From NCBI RefSeq assembly GCF_000346465.2, contig NC_034015.1, positions 968,497 to 1,032,496 on the forward strand: DNA of 64,000 nt, given 5' to 3'. This DNA comes from Prunus persica. Lineage: Eukaryota > Streptophyta > Magnoliopsida > Rosales > Rosaceae. The notes under the pieces are model-generated. The model ran no database searches, was not told the DNA's origin, and worked only from the letters and a program-made list of their open reading frames with translations. Both the position numbers and the translations under genes were made by a program. The number at the start of each line of letters is the position of its first letter. Within the stretch, counting starts at the first letter, position 1. Below, piece after piece: positions 22,974 through 33,847 of this stretch.

Positions 22974-23407
22974 ATTTGGTTCATGGGAAAGGAGACTTGG
23001 GGATGAGAAATTACTTTATCATGTTTGGTAAGTTTAGGCATGGAAAATCGTTGATTGGCCTATGGGAAAGTAGGGGGGAAAGTAAAGCTATCCTCCCAAC
23101 TTGGGTTTTGTTTTCCCTCCTCATGGGAAAGTTTGGGAAAGCCAATATTAAATAAACATTTTGTCCCATTAACAATTTAGAATTACAATATATCATTAAA
23201 TGCATTCTTTTTATTTAATTTAATATGAGTATAATTGAAAATTTACACAAAATTTGTTTTCCATTCATACTCAAAACAAATATGGGAAAAGAAATAAAGT
23301 GATATCTCCTGGGTACTTTCCCAGAGTTACCAAACGTGAGAAAGGAATCTTCCATTTCCTATCCATTGTGAAATGATTTCCCCTCAAACTCATTCCGTGA
23401 ACCAAAT
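22974..23407. mobile_element. Possible MITE with short imperfect TIRs
   Basis: ATTTGGTTCATGG at 22974 faces its near-complement CCGTGAACCAAAT ending at 23407, around a non-coding core with repeated TGGGAAAG phrases. No convincing target duplication, so boundaries and class are uncertain. Confidence 0.4.
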
Positions 23408-24051
23408 TGTGTTTTCTGTCTGGGGCTTTTAGCCCCCCTTCTTCACCCAAAAAAATAAAATAAATTGATTTCCTGTTTTACCCTTGTGCAAACAAAAACA
23501 CCAAAACCCAAAACGAAACCCAAATGATGTCAATCCACAAACACCCCCTACCCTTCTAACACAAAAAAAGAGAAGGTTGTTTACAAAACAAAACCACCAC
23601 CATCCTAAAATTAAAAATAGAACCAACTTTTACCCAAAAAGGAAATTAAAAAAACCAAATCTCTGATTCCTTCAACCCTTTTTTTTTTTTTGGGACAGAA
23701 GATTTCATCAACCCTTGATTTCCTTAGAAAATGCTGTTTTATTTATGGGGTTAGCTTTGAGTTTTGATAAAGTTGTGCGTTTTGGCTGTTACTTTGAATA
23801 TTTTTTATTTTTTATTTTCCTTTTTCCAGATCAATTTTTCTCTCCTTTCAGCTGTATGTCTCTCCAGCTCTAACCATTGTTATACTCAATCTCAAGTGGC
23901 TTACCATTGTTTTCTTTATTATTTGAAAATATTTTGGAAGAATACTAAAGAAAGTAAATGAAATTAAAATTGATTGTTGAACGATGCTGATAATATTTAT
24001 AAATAAATAAAAACAAATTTGTTGTAAAAGTAAATAGAGAAAGTATATATA
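23408..24051. other. AT-rich spacer, no gene seen
   Basis: Contains A-rich and T-rich homopolymers (for example near 23680) and no reading frame with recognisable content. Confidence 0.55.
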
Positions 24052-24300
24052 TGAAAGGTAAGAGTAGTTCTCAATAGCTCAATGCTTAAGTGTCTTATTC
24101 ATCTTTAGTGCATACTATTTATAGGCATAGGAAATACATTTACCACCCTTAAGTAGTGCGTTACAAATCATAATAACGTATGATAAATATGGTATTTAGT
24201 GCATAGGTTATAACCCTATAATGATAGGTATATTGAAGGATATAATGGAGGAATTACAATGGATTTATGGTGGGCATCCATAACCTTTGAGGTTACAACA
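24052..24300 (-). repeat. Copia 2 3' LTR
   Basis: On the plus strand it begins TGAAAGGTAAGAG and ends GGTTACAACA, next to the polypurine tract. The start at 24052 is a best guess from the TG...CA rule. Confidence 0.65.
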
Positions 24301-25022
24301 CTCCCCCTTGGATGTCCACCGTGCATGGAGTATGCCTCAATAAAACCTTGCCAGTAAAACCCGGTGGGACAAAACCTAGACGAAGGCAAAAGAGTACATA
24401 TCCATATGTAATATAGAACGTGTGACACTGCCTCATTAAAACGTTGCTTGGAAAAACCCAGTGGGATAAAAACTAGAACGAAGAAAAAAGAGTACAATGT
24501 GAAGGTCTCAATTATGACACGTTGTTTGGATGTGGTCACCAAATTCAAGCCAAACCAAATCAAGTGGAAACCCAAAGGCCTAGCCAAAACAAAAGATATT
24601 GTTGTTTAAAATAACAATAGTCAAATAATAAATAAATAGAATGGCAAGATTCACAAGCTTGGCTTGGGGCCAACCAAGGGGTTTAAAAGAATGAAGAACT
24701 CTCACCGCCAAAAATCAGCTGAAGTGTAGGTTTCCTTCAATGGCAGCTGGAATAGTAAAAGGATGGTGAGTTATTGAGCTGAGATTTTTTTATCAAGCTA
24801 CAGCAGCTGGGTTTCAATCCTTGGGTGATGTCAAGAAGGCCTGAGCCAATCTCCACATTGATATTTGTTTTTGAATTGAAAAGCCAAGCCCCACATTGAT
24901 ATTTATGTTGTGAGTTGAAAGGTTGGCTATTCAAAGCCAACCTGTCGCTGATCAGGTCGCAAGTTTCAATAACATTAATATTATATATTATTTCAATTGG
25001 CTATATATATATATATATATGA

Positions 25023-25205
25023 CAGTCCTGATCTCTTGGACCACAGGAGTCCAAGAGATTGTGGTCACTCACCGTTGGATATTAATCTAATGGTTCAAAA
25101 AAGTTTCTTAAAAGGAGTTCAAAATTGAGTGAACCGTTGAATTTACATCCAACGGTGAGTGACCACAAATCTCTTGGACTCCTGTGGTCCAAGAGATCGG
25201 GACTG
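25023..25205. mobile_element. 183-bp MITE with 10-bp target duplication and nested hairpins
   Basis: Inverted repeats of about 59 bp start CAGTCC(T/C)GATCTCTTGGAC at both ends. Flanks are identical 10-mers ATATATATGA (25013-25022 and 25206-25215), pointing to a MULE-type non-autonomous element; the AT-rich target makes chance slightly more likely. Inside each repeat the segment ATCTCTTGGAC ... GTCCAAGAGAT is itself a palindrome around CACAGGA, so each arm can fold alone as well as with its partner. Confidence 0.88.
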
Positions 25206-25842
25206 ATATATATGATAGGCTAATTGAAGGTTTCGACTTGGCTGATTGAATGGCCTTTTGAAGTTGTTTGGATAATGAACTTAGCTAGGAGAATGAAGGA
25301 AGAGTTGGTTGGGACAAGTCAAGGACTTGGCTGGAAGAGTGGTCAAGTCAGACCCATGTGGGTCGGCAAGAATTTGGAAGACAAAAATGGTCCTTGGCTT
25401 TGTGTAATGGTTTTGTGGCTCACATATATAATTATTAATTATTATATATGTAGTCTTATTAAAATTGGAATATTAAGTGTTTTCTTAATTTAAAGATTTT
25501 ATGGCTCGTCACGAGTTGGTCATACGTTAAAGAAGTTTACGCAATTCATTGGGCTCTCATGCCTCCCCAACATCGGTGTATTATTTTCAATTAAGACTAG
25601 GACTCCGGAAGCCATGATGTCTCACCATATGTCAAGCCAAGTCCTCGGAGGTCCAAGCCTAACCTGCAAAAGTAGGTCCAGAACCTCTGGATATTTTCAT
25701 GCACGTGACGAGATCCATCCAAGAAAGCAATCAAAGAGAGTAATGTCAATTCCATGAATTTAGGAAGCCACACAAGGAAAGATTCTGAACGAGGTTGACC
25801 TTTTGGCCATTTAATGGCCAGCCCATGGGCTGACGAATGCCC

Positions 25843-25850
25843 CTATATAA
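25843..25850 (+). promoter_or_regulatory. TATA-box-like element of the inserted LTR
   Basis: CTATATAA followed about 40 bases later by a CATC/CACAAAC leader-like stretch, the usual layout of a U3/R border. Suggestive only. Confidence 0.4.
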
Positions 25851-26520
25851 ACTACATCAGACAAAGAGCAAGAGCCCCTCGACATCAAACACACAAACTT
25901 ACTTTTTGTCCTTCAATTTTCTATCCCTAGACTAGGTTCTTATTTTCCAAGCAAGTAGACTAGATCAGTTCTTCACTTTCGTTAGTGTAAGTTTAATTTC
26001 TTGTATTTTCCATTACTTTGTTTTAAGATTCAATTTTATTGCTTTATTGTTAATTGTTATTGAATTTGCTTTAAGCTTAATTTAATTTCAAATTGCTTTA
26101 TTTTATTGCCTTTACCATTTATATCGTTCTTATTTTGTTCTTCTCTTAATTTAAGTTTATTTATCGCTTTGATTACTTTATCGCACTTCAATTTTCGTCT
26201 TTAAATTTAATCGCATATTTTAATTTAATTTGCATCGTTATCATTAAAAATCTCAAAAATACTAAAGTACCTATACGAAACCTAACCATCCTCGACCCCG
26301 AGGAAGTGAAAGAACCTAGGCCAAGAGGAGGTTCCTTGCTTGGCCTATCAATCGGCTGGTTAGAAGTCAAAAGCATGAACACAACAATCCAACCTTTTCC
26401 ATTCAAGCCAGTCAGTGGCTTGGTGATGGCATGCCTATGCAATCTAAAAGAAGAAGGACCAAAAACTCCTTCAATCGGCCTACCCGGCCGAAAAGAGGGA
26501 AACACACGCTCCCCCTGATG

Positions 26521-29500
26521 TTGGCAAAAGATCCTTAAGTTGACGCATTCTAATATTGTTGACCATCTTTCTGAATGTTGTAGTTGGCCATGCTTTAGTA
26601 AATAAATCTATAAAGTTGTTACCGGATTGTATTTGTTGAACATCTATGTCACCATTCTTCTGAGTTCATGCGTGTAGAAATTTTTTGGGGAAATGTGTTT
26701 GGTTCTGTCACCTTTGATGTATCCATTTGTAATTTGAACAATACAAGCAGCGTTATCTTCATATACTAATGTTGGAGAATCTTTGATTGACAACCCACTT
26801 GTTTCTCGAATATGTTGTATCATAGATCTGAGCCATATACATTCCTAGCTTGCTTCATGCAATGCTAATATTTCAGAATGATTTGAAGAAGTGGCTGCTA
26901 ATGTTTGCTTTACAGACCGCCATGATGTAGCACCACCACCACAAGTGAACACATACCTTGTTTGTGATCTAGCTTTATGTGGATAAGAAAGATAACCAAC
27001 ATCAGCATAGCAAACTATTTGAGATGTTGACCCTTTTGAATAAAATAAACCCATGTCAGTTGTTCCACGAAGATACCGTAGTACATGTTTAACACAATTC
27101 CAATGTCTTTTAGTTGGTGCAGAGCTATACCATGCTAATAAGTTGACAGGAAAAGCTATATCAGGCCGTGTACAATTTGCAAGATACATTAAAGCTTCAA
27201 TTGCACTAAGGTATGGTACTTTAGGACCAAGTAATTCTTTGTTATCTTCTCGTGGGCGAAAAGGATCTTTCTTTACATCAAGTGATCGAACAACCATGGG
27301 GCTACTTAATGGATGGGCTTTACCCACATCAAATCGTTTTAAAACTTTTTCTGTATATGTTGATTGATGGATAAAGATTCTAGTTGGTAAATGCTCGATC
27401 TACAGGCCAAGACAAACTTTAGTCTTCCCAAGATTTTTCATCTCAAATTCCTTCATTAAATAAGCAGCAGTCTTTGTAAGCTCTTCAGGAGTTCCAACAA
27501 GGTTTAAATCATCCACATATAATGCAATAATGGCAAATCCACTTCCAGATCTTTTAATAAAAACACATGGATAAATTGGATTATTTACATATCCTTCTTG
27601 TATAAGATATTCACTAAGGCAATTATACCACATTCTTCCGGATTGCTTTAATCCATACAAGGATCGTTGTAACTTAATTGAATACATATCATGATATTTT
27701 GGATCATTTGCTTCAGACAATTTAAAGAGATCTCTTCTGATGTATGTACTTCTTCTGGTGTATGTGCCTCTACAAGGACTATATCTGCATCAATTTTAAA
27801 CTGGTCAGTTTTTGGCTCATCAAGAGTACTATTTTGTATTGGATTTTTATCTTCTTCTAGAATAGACATTTCTTGTGTCCTTTTCTTCCAGGGATTTTTT
27901 ATCTTTAGCACCAACAGGACGACCACGCTTCAAGCATACCTTTAATGTACTATCATATTGACCTTCAGAGACATCAATCCGTGCTGGAGTATTTATAGCT
28001 GGTATATGAGATTTTGTTACTTTCTTTATGTCAGTAAAGGCATTCGGTAATTGATTTGCTATACTTTTCAAATGGATGATCCTTTGAACTTCACATTCAC
28101 TTTGATTTGTATGTGGATCCAAATGAGATAATGATGATGCATTCCATGTAATTTCACGCCGTTCTTCAGGAAGCGACACCTTTTCTCCCCCTAACAGCGG
28201 CAAAATTGTCTCATCAAAACGGGAATCCGCAAAGCGTGCTGTAAACATATCACTCGTCAGGGGTTCAAGATATCTAATTATGGATGGAGAATCAAATGCA
28301 ATGTAAATTCCAAGATGTCTTTGAGGGCCCATTTTAGTTCATTGTGGTGGAGAAATAGGAACATAAACAGCACAACCAAAATTTTTTAAATGAGAAATAT
28401 TAGGTTGTTGGCCCAAACCAAGTTGTAATGGAGAATATTGATGATAAGCAGTTGGACGGATGCGAACCAAAGATGCAGCGTGCAATATAGCATGTCCCCA
28501 AGCAGAAATGTGTAATTTTGACCTTAAAAGTAAAGGCCGAGCAACATTTGAAGGCGTTTGATAAAGGACTTTGCTAATCCATTTTGAGTATGTGTATGTG
28601 CAATCGGATGTTCAACACCAATGCCAATGGACATGCAGTAATCATCAAATGCTTGAGATGTAAACTCGCCAACATTATCAAGACGAATTGTCTTAATTGG
28701 ATAGTCAGGAAATTGTGCCCTCAATTTGATTATTTGAGCAAGAAGCTTAGCAAATGCAATAGAACGAGTAGAAAGTAGGCAAACATGTGACCATCTTGAT
28801 GATGCGTCTATTAAAACCATAAAATAATGAAATGGCCCACATGGTGGATGAATAGGTCCACATATATCCCCCTGGATTCGTTGTAAAAACGTTGGGGATT
28901 CACTAGCACCTTTCAAGGGAGATGGTTTAATAACCAATTTTCCTCGTGAGCAAGTCTGACATGGACAGTCACTAGATAAAAGAATCCTCTGGTTCTTTAA
29001 TGGATGATCATGTGAATTTTCAATTATTCGACGCATCATTGTTGACCCCGGATGGCCAAGTCGGTCATGCCAAAGCATAAAAAGCTTTAGATCACTGAAC
29101 TTCTGGTTCATTATGATATTTGATTCTATTGCACTTATAGTTGTATAATACAAGCCAGATGAGAAAGCTGGAAGTTTATCTACTACAAGCTTTTGGCATG
29201 AAACTATAGAAGTAATAAGCAGATATTCTTTACTCCCCTCATTTGTAGTTTCAATATGAAACCCATTATTCCGTATATTCTTAAAACTAATCAGATTTCT
29301 TCTGGATCTGTCAGAATATAAAGCCTTTTTGATATAAATATGTGTTCCTCCAGGTAATATTATATTTGCTCTTCCAGAGCCTTCGATTAGCTTTGCACTA
29401 CTTGAAAGTGTATTCACATTGGATTTTACTAATTTTAAGTTTGAAAAATATTTCTTATCCCGAAGGATTGTATGTGTTGTTGCACTGTCCACCAAACATA

Positions 29501-30327
29501 CATCTCCATCATGCATCTTGGAATTGCTCAAAGCATTGACATTTTCCATGCTTCTTCATTTAAAGAAAAATACATATATATAATAAGTTTATGAATAAAT
29601 ATAACAAAAGTAAAATATAATAAAAAAATAAAATAAAATAATGAGATCATAGATCATTTTATTGAATTGAAAGCATTACAAATGAAAACTTAAACTTAAA
29701 TCATAAGTTCATATCGTTTTATTGAATTGAAATAAAGCAACCTAATATAGCAACATAAAATTAGTCAATATTGGAGTTTCCATCATTGGCATCATCATCA
29801 CCATCCTTCATATTTTCATAACCAACATTGATATTTCCATCATTGTACGAATGGTCAAATGTGCCGCTTGGTTCCGCAAAGAAATATGACACATCCAAAT
29901 GGGTGATATCCATTGGCTCGGTGAAATTATAAAAAATATTGCTGAAATCGATGAAGTTTGTTTCTTTCTCTCTTTTCCTTTCCCTTAATTGATGCTTGAT
30001 AATGATTAACTAGGTGTTTTGTTGTACGATAGGTACTAACCAATGTCCTTTCATGCCACACCTATAGCAAGCCTCATCACTTTTCTTTTCAGAATTAATC
30101 TGCACACCTTTCCCCTTTCCTTGTTTTTCTTCATTGTTATTCCACTTCTGGTGGTATAGTGCACTTTTCTTACATGAGGTATGATTGTGACCACCTCAAT
30201 TTCGAAAATTATAATGACCACGACCACGACCATGATTGCTTGCATTCATTTTCAGGGAATGATGCACTTGCATTTGCTTTTGGAAATGGTTTTGAGCCAG
30301 TTGGGTGGGAATGATGGTTTTTCCTCA
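26521..30327 (-). pseudogene. Copia 2 gag-pol remnant
   Basis: The gag zinc knuckle CYRCGMKGHW lies near 30060-30030 with broken frames around it. Protease shows VDSATTHTIL near 29490. Integrase shows HDRLGHPG, the first Asp in GDICGP and the second in LDNVGEF, but the third acidic residue of the D-D-E triad is Lys (NGLAKSF, about 28580). A frameshift follows RLQMLLG near 28530, and a TGA at about 28332 probably replaces an Arg codon. RT keeps YVDDLNLVG (about 27500). RNase H follows with more frame breaks, ending DRTKHI-like near 26600. Multiple lesions mean it is inactive. Confidence 0.85.
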
Positions 30328-30330
30328 AAA

Positions 30331-30346
30331 CACTACTACAAAAAGT
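30331..30346 (+). repeat. CACTA left terminus, outer
   Basis: CACTACTACAAAAAGT, directly after the copia 2 gag remnant; followed by GACGAC and ACGACGGT motifs. Confidence 0.85.
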
Positions 30347-31427
30347 GAAAAAGACGACCAGAAAACAACGACGGTCTAAGTGAAAACCGTCGTGGTTTTT
30401 AAAAAGACGACGGTTCTAAAAACACCGTCGTGTAATACAACCTTAGACAACTAAAAAATGGAGATTCAAATGGCTGTTCAAAAACAACGACGTACATAAT
30501 TAAACAACCGACGTCTATTTGAAACAGATTTCCGCAGTGTAAAATCAATGCCAACAAAGAACGGCAGAAGTTATGAATCGACCGACGTAGAAAGTAAAGA
30601 CGACGATTTCAATAAAAACTGCCGTTTTTACTCATAAAATAACACGACGAGGTTTTCGTATAAGACGCCGTATAATTACAAACAAATCCACGGCTTTAAA
30701 ATACAAAATATCGCCGTATTAAATTAATGTACAACGACGGAAAATATAAATATATCGACGTCATTCTCTTATAGTTCTACGACGTTATCTTTAAATCGTA
30801 CAATAAAATTTAACGTCGTATTTATTCATTTTATACGTCGTACCTTTAATTTTAACCGTCGTCTTAATAAGAATTTTTGTTAACAATTTTTTTCTTTGAT
30901 TTTCTTATCCTATGTCGGTAGATCTACTTAATGACAAGAATTGAAATAACCACGATGGTTTATATAGAAAACCGCCGACATAATCAGATTTGTCTGAGAT
31001 CCCAAGGGTTACGAAATCTTACCAGATGGAACTCTGTTCCACATCATAATCTTAACAGATGACACAGATTTGCAAATATTGCGTCGTGTTATTTTACAAA
31101 TTCTAGAACATTAATTTTCCTCATTTTAAATTTCCTTGGGAAAGAAAAATCTATTTATCATGCTTTGTAATTGAAAACTAAAACTGAAAGAATACGGGAA
31201 AAAAACTCTATTTATAATTTAAAAATAAAATCCACGTCGGTTGTAGTACACTTAACGACGTTTAACAAAATAATCTACGTCTGTAATTATAAATCTACCG
31301 CCATCTTACCTTAATATAGATGACGAGAAAAGACGACGGTAGAATAGAAAACAGCCGTTGTTTCAGTTTCTTTAACAGTTTGGTCCTTTATCTTTCTGCA
31401 GGACTTGTATAGTTCAAAGCATTGACA

Positions 31428-31806
31428 ATGTCTTCATCATATCTCCCAGCAACTACTGATTCGATTGCTCATGCTTTAGAGTCCATCTGAAGCCATTTCT
31501 ATTCTTTATCGCATTCTTGAAACCCATCTTCTTCTTCTGAAGCTCTACGGATAAAGGAAGAGGCTATCACAAATCTGACGGATCTTCTTAGCCAAGAAAA
31601 TCAAGAAGATTTCCATGAGAAGCGAACTTTCCTTCGACAGCGAGTGGAGGCCAGGATTGCATCTCTTTTGATGGAAAGCAAGGAGTATTCAGAAGCACTA
31701 AGTGTCCTATCAGGCTTGATCAAGGAAGTGAGAAGGCTAGTTGACAAGCTTCTTCTTGTGGACATATATTTGATGCGAGTAAGCTCAATTTCTCTTTGAG
31801 AAAGAC
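31428..31806 (+). pseudogene. RPN6: Captured fragment of the 26S proteasome lid subunit RPN6 (PSMD11)
   Basis: From ATG at 31428 the plus strand reads MSSSYLPATTDSIAHALES, then, after a small frame break, EAISILYRILET, then NPSSSSEALRIKEEAITNL, and later EKRTFLRQRVEARIASLLME followed by EVRRLVDKLLLVDI and, in a shifted frame, ESKLNFSLR. This follows plant RPN6 in order but lacks the central part between the first helices and EKRTFLRQ. A TGA (31488-31490) and a TGA (31515-31517) interrupt one frame. Upstream a splice acceptor-like TTTCTGCAG sits at 31393-31401. It is flanked on both sides by CACTA motif sequence, so it is host gene sequence carried inside the transposon (a Pack-type capture), not a working gene. 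Confidence 0.82.
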
Positions 31807-32237
31807 ATCCAAATTATTGTCTTTGAGACGTGAGAGACTGAGAGAGGAAGAACTTGGAACCTTAAATGTAAACCGAAAATGAATGAAAGCGACAAATTTA
31901 TAGAATAAATTTTTAAAACCAACGGCGGTCCTTACAAAAAAACCGCTGTTTAAATTGTAAAATCAACGTCGGTATTATCGACGTATATTACAGAAATCCA
32001 CGTCGGTAAATTAATAAAAACGACGTGTTAAATAATCTACCATGACGCGAGTTATTACTTATGTACTTTAATTTTTGAGTTTACTACGACGGTACCTACA
32101 ACACTACTGTCGTATTTATTTACCACGTCCGAAGTTAAATGTACCGTCGTATTTTGTAATTTATACGTCGTAGTTATATGTAACCGCCGTATTATTTTTT
32201 TGAAATGGTTTTATATGTAAGCAACTTTTCGTCTACC

Positions 32238-32253
32238 CACTACTACAAAAAAG
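32238..32253 (+). repeat. CACTA left terminus, inner
   Basis: A second CACTACTACAAAAAAG followed by GACGACGGT motifs, 1907 bases inside the outer terminus. No matching right end lies just before it, which argues for nesting or truncation. Confidence 0.8.
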
Positions 32254-32369
32254 CAAAAAGACGACGGTAAATCACCGTCGTGTATTCGGTTTTTCAATGG
32301 TCGTGGAATTCACCGTCATCTTTTCCCTCATAAACCACGATGCTAAATCACCGTCGTTGTTACAATATA

Positions 32370-33276
32370 CAACGTCATCAACAAATACAAAACGACGTCT
32401 TTGTACTGCAAAAAGATCTAAAAAAGCAGTCGAGGATGAGAATAGACGACCAACTCTCTAAACAAACCGTCGTTAAAAAGGAAAAATATGACACATATTA
32501 ACAGAACATGGCCGCAAGATAGACATACAACGACGAAAATTAAAATAAGACGCCATTAAATATCATTTTCACGACAATAAAAAATATGTCGTCTTTAAAT
32601 ACATTAGAAGACGACGTTATTGATACCTACTACGTCGCCTATATAAAAATAACCGTCGTAAAATAAATTTTCCACTTCGATTTTTCTATAAAAGATGACG
32701 TGGAAATAGTTGTCAGTGTCATTATTTATGACGTATATATTTATAGAGTAGACGTTAAACAACGAAACAACGTCGGTTACAAATATATGAGAGTCGTATT
32801 ACAAAATTTATACGTCCTATTTTCAGAAACAAACAACGACGATAAATATTAGACGTTGTTAAATAAAACAACGTCGAAAACAAATAAAAACAGACGTGTT
32901 TAGTCTGCTAAAGTTCTAAAAAATAGTCGAGGATGAGAATAGACGACCAACTCAAACAAATCACCGTCGTTAAAAAGGAAAAATATGACACATATTAAAA
33001 GAACAAGGCCGCAAGATAGACATACAACGACGACAACTAAAACACTACGCTGTCAAATATAATTTTCACGACAAGAAAAAATATGACGTCTTTAAATACA
33101 TGAGAAGACGACGTTATTGAAATATACTACGTCTCTTATTTACAAACAACCGTCGTGAAATAAATTTTCCACTTCGATTTTTCTAAAAAAGATGACGTGG
33201 AAATAGTTGTCAGTGTCATTATTTACGACGTATGTATTTATATAGTTGACGTTGAAATGCGAAACAACGTCGGTGG
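32370..33276. repeat. Tandem duplication of about 500 bp in CACTA non-coding sequence
   Basis: The stretch 32370-32776 recurs at about 32870-33276 with small changes (shared: GTCGAGGATGAGAATAGACG, AAAGGAAAAATATGACACAT, GATGACGTGGAAATAGTTGT). No coding frame. Confidence 0.85.
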
Positions 33277-33847
33277 CATTTATATAGTCGACGTTGTATT
33301 TATATGTATTCATTACTCACGACGCACTTATTAATATAGACGACGTTGAACTTCTAAACAACGTCGGTTCCAAATAAATGAGAGCCGTATTACAGAACAT
33401 ATAGACGGCGTTGATTATGATGAGAGCCGTATTACAAATAACGTCGTTTAATTGATATTAGACGGCGGTTATAATGAATTACCGTCGGAATTCATTTCGT
33501 TCCTCTTCGTTTATAAAAGAACTTGCGACGTGGAAAATGTATGATGACGTCGTATTTTTTAACGTTCAGATTATATATCTCGTTTTTTAGACGTCGGTAT
33601 TATGGGATTGGAGTCGTGTTATTTTGAATTACATGGCGGTTCTTAATCCTTCCCCGACGTGATATCCTGAATAATTGCTTCACAATAGCGTCGTGGTTCT
33701 TCATTGTTACGTTGCTTTAAGACGTCGGTAAATATGCTGAATAACTGGTGCACAATAACGTCGTGTTTTATTTGAACGTAGAAAGTGAAGAAATCACATT
33801 ACAATATATTACAAAATTAATGTCATACATTGCCAATTACATAAGCA

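Larger units (their letters stand above)
24498..26505 (+). mobile_element. LTR-like insertion within copia 2
   Basis: This block splits sequence that should be continuous in copia 2 (GAGTACAA at 24491-24497 and CACGCTCCCCC at 26506-26516). It starts TGTGAAGGTCTC, has a TATA-box-like CTATATAA at 25843-25850 on the plus strand followed by T-rich leader-like sequence, and contains no coding domain. It looks like a solo LTR of about 2 kb in plus orientation. I could not confirm a target duplication. It contains the MITE at 25023-25205. Confidence 0.5.
24052..30330 (-). mobile_element. Copia 2: decayed Tork-like Ty1/copia element, 5' end lost at the CACTA junction
   Basis: Minus-strand order is gag remnant (30327-29750), protease and integrase (29549-28524), RT (about 27720-27400), RNase H (27327-26521), 3' untranslated leader with the TTATCCCACTGGGTTTTT phrase (24480-24310), polypurine tract (AAGGGGGAG at about 24309-24301) and 3' LTR (24052-24300). 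A foreign LTR-like block at about 24498-26505 separates the RNase H end from the 3' untranslated part. The gag stops abruptly at 30330, where the CACTA terminus begins. No 5' LTR is found in the window. Confidence 0.85.

Noticed and set aside
30331..33780. Regularly spaced ACGACG-type motifs considered as a CRISPR array or tandem satellite
   Set aside because: Motifs are only 5-8 bases, appear on both strands with irregular spacing, and lie between CACTACTAC termini; this is CACTA subterminal sequence in a plant genome.
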